Shown one piece after another: positions 59,218 through 64,000 of a stretch of 64,000 nucleotides of DNA. The first letter of the stretch is position 1. Each line of letters begins with the position of its first letter. Under the pieces are notes generated by a model, which saw nothing but the letters and a program-made list of their open reading frames with translations, did not search any database and had not been told where the DNA came from. The position numbers and the translations under genes are program-made. The stretch comes from Bradyrhizobium canariense (GTDB lineage: Bacteria; Pseudomonadota; Alphaproteobacteria; Rhizobiales; Xanthobacteraceae): contig NZ_LT629750.1 in NCBI RefSeq assembly GCF_900105125.1, positions 3,224,001 through 3,288,000 of the forward strand, written 5' to 3'.

Positions 59218-60468
59218 CTATGCGATTGAAGAGAAGGGGTTTTGCTGATCTGGATGCGATCCCGTGGGGTGATGTAGGTTCTGCCTCGCGCGATGAACGA
59301 CGCGCTGAGCCGCCGGTTCGCCGAGCGTTGATCGGCTGAAGATCCACGGACCATCCGGCAGAGGATGATCCCCTTCGATCTCGCCCGCTTCGGCGGCGAG
59401 CCCGAGCGTCTTCGGTGCAATGCCGAGCAAACCCGCCGCCTCGTTCAGATTAAGCCATGGCTCGTTCCCATCCGGCACCGGCCGAAAGATCGGGATCTTA
59501 TGATGCGACCTGAGCGCGCTGACCCGCTCCCGAGTCCAGCGATTGCCGTGGCCGGTCACCAGGCCGTTCCGGTCGAGGATGCCGGCGATCAGATCATCAT
59601 TGGCGATGAGAACCAGTTGGCGGACGGCGGCGAGCGTGTCGGCGGAAATGCTGTTGCGCTGTCCGCGGCGACGCCTCGGCAGGCGCAGTTCGGTATGAAC
59701 GCCGCCGATCCAATGGTCAGGAGAACGATCTCTGACGCTTCGTCATCGATATCGGACCTCGTGGTTGACGGTCCGCACGATTCGCTTCTTGAGCCTCACG
59801 TCGGTCGGCGGCGCCGACCAGACAGCCTTGAGATGAGCGGCCAGCACGGCGACGTGTACTGGCGACAGTGATGGTTCCGATGTCGAGGCATCATGCGCGG
59901 CAATCCTGGTCTCGATCTCGCCTACACGTGTGAGCGCGCTGTTCCATCGCAACTCCAGTTCCACCGCGATCAGCCGGTTCTGCGGATCGATGGCGTCATA
60001 CTGCCGGAATGCCCGATCGGCGCTGTAGCGCGCCGCCTCGAGGTCGCGCACCAGCGCCTCACGAACCTGATCGCGGCGGCTGGCCGCTTGTGCTTCGGCC
60101 TCGACGGCCGCAGCTATCGCTGCCGGTTCGACAAGCCGCAGAAGAGCTTCCTCGATGGCATCGTCGACACGCAATCCTCCGAACGCGATGCCGCGTGGCT
60201 CGCCATTGTCGAGCGAACCCCGCCAGCAGGAATAGCGCGGAATGTTATGCTTGGCGCCTGTGTAGCGGACCGTCAGCTTGCGTCCACAACGCCGGCAGCG
60301 GACAAGGCCGGCGAGCAAAGCGTCGCCGTGCTTCGGCGCTCCGTGATGTCGGCCTGTGGGCATGTTGTCGCTCACCATCTTGCGGATTGCCTCCGACCGC
60401 TCCCAGCTGACGTAACCCTCATGGACGCCCGGGATTAGCGCCAGCCATTCGGCTCGCACCTTACGACG
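59218..60468 (-). pseudogene. Large serine recombinase, C-terminal two thirds only, frameshifted
   Basis: From 60468 leftward the minus strand reads RRKVRAEWLALIPGVHEGYVS, a zinc-ribbon RCRRCGRKLTVRYTGAKHN with CWRG, and a long coiled-coil region (AAVEAEAQAASRRDQVREAL) with VRLKKRIVRTVNHEV. The frame then breaks near 59743; the conserved tail (AVRQLVLIANDDLIAGILDR, then GNRWTRERVSALRSHHKIPI, WLNLNEAAGLLGIAPKTL) continues in other frames to 59218. The catalytic N-terminal resolvase domain is absent: sequence right of 60468 is unrelated. This is the remnant of an integrative element's recombinase. Confidence 0.85.
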
Positions 60469-60508
60469 GCTGCTAGGTTGGATCACCCCTGCTGCTGCAT
60501 CATATCCT

Positions 60509-61048
60509 GTGGCGACACGACTCTTCGCGCTCGATGAGACCGGTCCCCTCGCCTGCTTCGCCGGCATCTGGACTAACTGGACGTCCGTTCGGAAGGTCAA
60601 GGAAGGTGAGACGACCAACGACCTCTACGCGTTCCTCACAACGGAGCCGAACGCCGAGGTCGGCACTATCCATCCCAAGGCGATGCCGGTGATCCTCACG
60701 AAGCCAGACGAGGTCGAGACCTGGATGACGGCTCCTCCAGACGAGGCCCTGAAGCTCCAGCGGCCGCGTCCGGACGAGATACTTCGGATCGTCGCCCGCG
60801 GCGTCACCCGGACCGCGCTCGAGCTCAGCGAAACTGATTTAAAGAAAAAGGGAGAGAGTGCGCGCAGCGCGGGCGAGGAACGCGCACGTGCGGAGCAAAA
60901 AGTCACCTCGGCAGACGAACTCCTGCACGAGCGGATCGCTGCACGTCAACAAGCCGTCGCTCGGTTGACCGCAACGATGCGAACCCACGGTCTTGCGATC
61001 GCCGAAGAGAGCCTGGCCGATGAACTGCTACAGGATTTGGCTCGATGA
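60509..61048 (+). pseudogene. SRAP (YedK-type) C-terminal fragment joined to unrelated sequence
   Basis: The first 95 codons match the C-terminal half of SOS-response-associated peptidases: GPLACFAGIWTNWTSVRK, FLTTEPNAEVGTIHPKAMPV, LTKPDEVETWM, LKLQRPRPDEILRIVARG. The catalytic Cys2 N-terminus is missing because the gene is cut at about 60500, next to the cut recombinase. After VARG the frame continues with an unrelated helical, basic-acidic 80-residue stretch (DLKKKGESARSAGEERAR) to the stop. A chimeric open frame made by rearrangement; expression is doubtful. Confidence 0.72.
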
Positions 61049-61208
61049 TCGCCCGCTCCACCCTCGTCGTACACGGGCCATTGGCGATACGCATGCAGCG
61101 TCTAGCGGCTGCACGCCAGGGAAACGTTGGACGTGAAATCCTTACTCTTCCGCTTGTCGCCGCCCGTCTTGCTGGTGGATTCATAGCCCCGGTTACTACC
61201 GATGTCCT

Positions 61209-61946
61209 CTAGCTGCCGCCGACGTCCGAGTGATTGCCGGCGAACCAAACCTGCTGCAGCCAGTCGGGATACTCCTCGGGCCGCGCCGGCCCCTTGTTGT
61301 GCGATCCGCCCCACGGAACGCGCGCGAAGTCGGCGCGATTCTCGTCGATCGACATGGCGTGGCGCGCATACCGGACGGCATTATTGAGATGAAGGTCGTA
61401 AAATTTCATCTTCGGCGCCACCAAGTGGAGCGTCTGCATGACGGAGTAACCCTCCAGACCGGTTGCGTACTTGAGATGCGTGGCCACGTAGCCTGCCACA
61501 GCAGCGGCGGCAACCGACCAAAGGAACGTCGGCAGAAACGGAAATAAGAAGAAGGACTGCAGGAAACTTGCCGCCAAGACGGCAAGCCCCGTACTGATGA
61601 TCAACACGCCTGATAGCAGGTAGCTGCCCAGCGATGCGACCGTATCGAACACTCCGATGAAAAACGGTATCGCGTTGGCGACGCCATCGGCGTCGCATCC
61701 ATACCGCCGGCGAAAGCGCAGGGCGAGCGCGTCCCTCTGCGGAAGATAGGCCGTGTCCTTCGGCGAACTGACATGCTGATATACGCGCTTCACAGCCTCG
61801 CGCGCGGTGCCGGTGGTGGTGCCGACGTCGCGCCGCAGTGGGGACCAATCGGGCATTCTGGTGGGCACACCGCATAGGCCGAGCACCGCGCCCAAGCACC
61901 GTACCGTGTAGCCTGCAAGCAATCCAGCTGAGAAGAGCCCCAGCAT
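61209..61946 (-). pseudogene. DUF2235 (T6SS phospholipase-like) fragment
   Basis: Contains core parts of a DUF2235 hydrolase: YTVRCLGAVLGLCGVPTRM, then FFIGVFDTVASLGSYL and WFAGNHSDVGGS at the end. The expected GFSRGAY nucleophile elbow is degenerate (LFSAGLLAGYTV), the N-terminal FDGTWN-type segment is missing, and the protein stops right after DVGGS. A hydrophobic insert (LSGVLIISTGLAVLAASFLQ) lies in the middle. DUF2235 proteins include Tle-type lipase effectors; this copy is truncated at both ends and probably non-functional. Confidence 0.7.
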
Positions 61947-62364
61947 CGAGATCGCAACCAGAATGCTGATCTTGGGAGTACGGCAGGTTATTGAGTAGTT
62001 TCAAGGAACGTCTCCAAGGCAATAGCCTGGCGGGGCACAGGCACATAGATCATTGCTTGTATACGAGTAATCGGTTAGGTTTCCTTACAGCCGCTACAAA
62101 TCGGACAACACTTACGGCGCCGCGGGCCAGCGGCTCACCGCATTCAAAGCGGGGGTAGGTTATCTCTCACAATGGCCGTTGAACGCTCACACGTCGCCTG
62201 ATCAACCTTGCGGTACGACGAAGACGCCGATGTCAGAGAGTCTGGACCAGGCATCTTTGACCAGGATCGGACGACGGAGCGCCAACTCCTTTCCTACGCA
62301 TGCACCGACGAGATGAGCAGGTCGACAACCTTCATCTCGCCGGTCAAGCATGGTTCCACCGGGG
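61947..62364. other. Gene-free junction between debris and the MFS gene
   Basis: Contains only fragments of the decayed DUF2235 reading frame at its left end and no other recognised signal. Confidence 0.4.
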
Positions 62365-63714
62365 TCAAGTGCCCGATACCGAAGCAGCCGTCATTGCAGC
62401 TTTCGTTTCCGTGTCGACCTTAAACCCCTTTACGGACAGATCGCGACCGAGGGTCTCGGGAAGCAAAAGAGAGGCGATAATGAAGACGGTCGCGGCGGGA
62501 AGGGCCACGGCCACCATACCGTTGAGCAGGCTTCCGCCGAAGTGGGCGGCCGCAAGAGGCACAATCACGGGCGAAATACTGCCAAGCCCCCGACCGCCCA
62601 TATAGAACGACGACACCGCGGTTGCCCGTAGGTTGACCGGATAGAGCTCTGAGATCCAGACACCGGTCACGCCCAGAGCAACGTTGCCTATGCCGAAGAC
62701 GATATAGAGCCAAAACATCGGCCACTCGATCTTCGATCCGGCGTAGAGCTGGCTGCCCCACACGGCCATACCGACCAAAGACCCGACCCAAAACAGCGCG
62801 GGTACAAGAGCTCCGAAGCGGCGGCCAGCCCTATCATTGAAGAAGCCATTCGCGAGATAACAGATGCCGCTGACTACGGAGAGCAACACGGCGGTCGTGC
62901 GAACGACATCACCAGGGGTGTGCATGTCCCGCAGCAACAGGGTCGGAATGAAGGAGACGATGCTGTAGTAGCAGAGCATGTAGCTCATCAGCCACACAAA
63001 GGCGATGACGGTCTGCCGTGCAAGCCCGTTGCGGAATAGATCTGCGAGGGGAAGTGTGCGGGCTTCTGCAGTGACTCGGCCGGCCTTCCGTTGAGCTTCA
63101 TACTCTAGCCAGATCTTCGATTCAGGCATGAAGAAGCGGATAAAAATAATGAGCAGAATGGGTACGCCGCCAGTTAGCAAGCCGATTCGCCAGCTCCATT
63201 CGTCGCTAAACGTCGCAATCAGCCAGATGCCGACGATTGAAGCCGTGGAAGATGCGATCACTGCACAGCCTTGAAGGGCGGCCGCGCCAAAGCCGCGGCT
63301 GCTCTTTTTCCAAGCCTCGTTGAAGAGCACCATGCCAACGCCGTACTCGCCGCCAAGACCGATGCCGGTTATGAGCCGCAACAAGGCAAGAGACCAGAAA
63401 TTCCACGCGAACGCCGAAATGATAGCGGCAACCGAGAACAATGCGATTGTCAGCTGAAGCGAGGTCTTTCGACCAAGTCGATCGCCAATGATGCCAAATA
63501 GCGCTCCGCCGATCGCCGATCCGAACAATGTAAGGGCTTGCAGCGAACCAACTTCCGTCAGCGAGAGCGACATCGACCGTTGAATTGCGGGCAAGAGAAA
63601 CGGGAATATCAGAACGTCGTAGAAATCGAGTATGTAACCCAACATGGCTGAGAGCATGATCGAGTACCGCTGCCCCGCGGTATAGTCTTCCGAACTTGAG
63701 AAGGTTGTAGACAT
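62365..63714 (-). CDS. MHS-family MFS transporter (aromatic or metabolite:proton symporter type)
   Basis: 449 residues, 12 membrane helices. Signatures: YSIMLSAMLGYILDFYDVLI in helix 1 with the family's D-F-Y-D, GDRLGRKTSLQ in loop 2-3 and LLRLITGIGLGGEYGVGM in helix 4. The long central loop with PESKIWLEYEAQRKAGR and the GVWISELYPVNLRATAVSSF motif in helix 10 also fit. MHS members import aromatic acids, dicarboxylates or osmolytes. ATG 63714 is used; 63729 adds five residues. The following partial gene on the same strand suggests a catabolic operon. Confidence 0.88.
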   Translation of the reverse strand: MSTTFSSSEDYTAGQRYSIMLSAMLGYILDFYDVLIFPFLLPAIQRSMSLSLTEVGSLQALTLFGSAIGGALFGIIGDRLGRKTSLQLTIALFSVAAIISAFAWNFWSLALLRLITGIGLGGEYGVGMVLFNEAWKKSSRGFGAAALQGCAVIASSTASIVGIWLIATFSDEWSWRIGLLTGGVPILLIIFIRFFMPESKIWLEYEAQRKAGRVTAEARTLPLADLFRNGLARQTVIAFVWLMSYMLCYYSIVSFIPTLLLRDMHTPGDVVRTTAVLLSVVSGICYLANGFFNDRAGRRFGALVPALFWVGSLVGMAVWGSQLYAGSKIEWPMFWLYIVFGIGNVALGVTGVWISELYPVNLRATAVSSFYMGGRGLGSISPVIVPLAAAHFGGSLLNGMVAVALPAATVFIIASLLLPETLGRDLSVKGFKVDTETKAAMTAASVSGT

Positions 63715-63824
63715 AGGATGTGTTTCCATTGAAAGGACCGGAGGTGATGGACGTTGCCGAAACGCTTGCCGCGTGATTGGGAGTCTCCAATGCGACTCCA
63801 GGCCGTCTGGCTTGATGCGCGAGG

Positions 63825-64000
63825 CTAGTGGCCGGGCGCTTTCAACTCTGGATAAGCAAATTCACCTCTATCGAGGATATGCAGATCGTCGAGCCAAAGG
63901 CTGCAGTCCCGAAGCGGGATGTCGAGATGACAAGGCGTGTCGTTCGTGCCTCCAAGCTCCGTATTCGGGCCTGTCGAGAACAGGACATTCCCGTAGAAGG
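63825..64000 (-). CDS. C-terminus of an M29-peptidase/2,5-dihydroxypyridine dioxygenase-like protein (cut by window edge)
   Basis: The last 57 codons read STGPNTELGGTNDTPCHLDI, then PLRDCSLWLDDLHILDRGEF and end YPELKAPGH. The G-T-N-D-T-P-C-H-L-D-I-P block is the metal-site end of the M29 aminopeptidase fold, shared with NicX-type 2,5-dihydroxypyridine 5,6-dioxygenases. It is upstream of and on the same strand as the MHS transporter, so a ring-cleavage/uptake operon is an inference. Only the tail is visible. Confidence 0.6.
   Translation of the reverse strand, partial: FYGNVLFSTGPNTELGGTNDTPCHLDIPLRDCSLWLDDLHILDRGEFAYPELKAPGH

Noticed and set aside
1..64000. tRNA, rRNA and CRISPR arrays
   Set aside because: No cloverleaf-like, rRNA-like or regularly spaced repeat pattern was recognised in the window.

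Overview
The window is GC-rich alphaproteobacterial chromosome. Gene content and protein style (FixJ/FixK-type regulators, EmrAB, DnaK-GrpE-CbpA-CbpM, DUF1236, DUF6894, DUF2188 and PRC-barrel proteins, IS110/IS1182 elements) suggest the Bradyrhizobium/Rhodopseudomonas group (Nitrobacteraceae). This is recognition by eye, not a database match. No rRNA, tRNA or CRISPR array was seen.

Layout. (1) 1-10.4 kb: a mobile-element-scarred flank with a cut-off hydrolase-cyclase gene, a membrane cNMP-binding protein, a complete IS1182-type element, an AraC regulator, two GGDEF-EAL proteins, a decayed IS110 transposase and degenerate repeats. (2) 10.4-11.4 kb: a frameshifted ParB-like remnant and a small DUF2188-like gene. 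(3) 11.5-58.1 kb: a long, mostly intact stress/low-oxygen island. It holds PRC-barrel, BON, HdeD, Hsp20, DnaK system, universal stress, baeRF, Bax-inhibitor-1, thioredoxin, rhomboid and ClpP-like protease genes, EmrAB and an RND-type permease, several oxidoreductases, three FixJ-like response regulators with two histidine kinases, and a FixK/FNR-type regulator. (4) 58.1-62.0 kb: a graveyard of transposase, large serine recombinase, SRAP and DUF2235 fragments. (5) 62.3-64 kb: an MFS (MHS-type) carrier and the end of a peptidase/dioxygenase-like gene.

What ties region 3 together is regulatory DNA. Between 11.5 and 56.4 kb I count about 24 copies, perfect or with one or two mismatches, of the FNR/FixK inverted repeat TTGA(T/C)-N4-(A/G)TCAA. 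They sit in intergenic DNA, mostly 60-120 bp before start codons; I saw none in the two flanks. A FixK-like protein with the FNR-type recognition helix is encoded inside (23527-24249), beside a kinase/FixJ-type pair. Two promoter regions, that of the fixK-like gene and that between a kinase and a TMEM175-like gene, carry an identical architecture TACGTA-N4-TACGTA, a plausible FixJ-family operator. The inferred circuit is kinase to FixJ-like regulator to FixK-like regulator to many small stress operons, like FixLJ-FixK2 or a dormancy regulon.

Most notable single items: a kinase whose membrane domain carries the copper/ethylene-binding residues of plant ETR1 at matching spacing (40917-42569); a candidate small RNA at about 16148-16232 with three C-rich anti-Shine-Dalgarno segments and a strong terminator, about 41 bp downstream of an FNR-like box; and a frameshifted gene after the thioredoxin-reductase-like gene (52244-52598).
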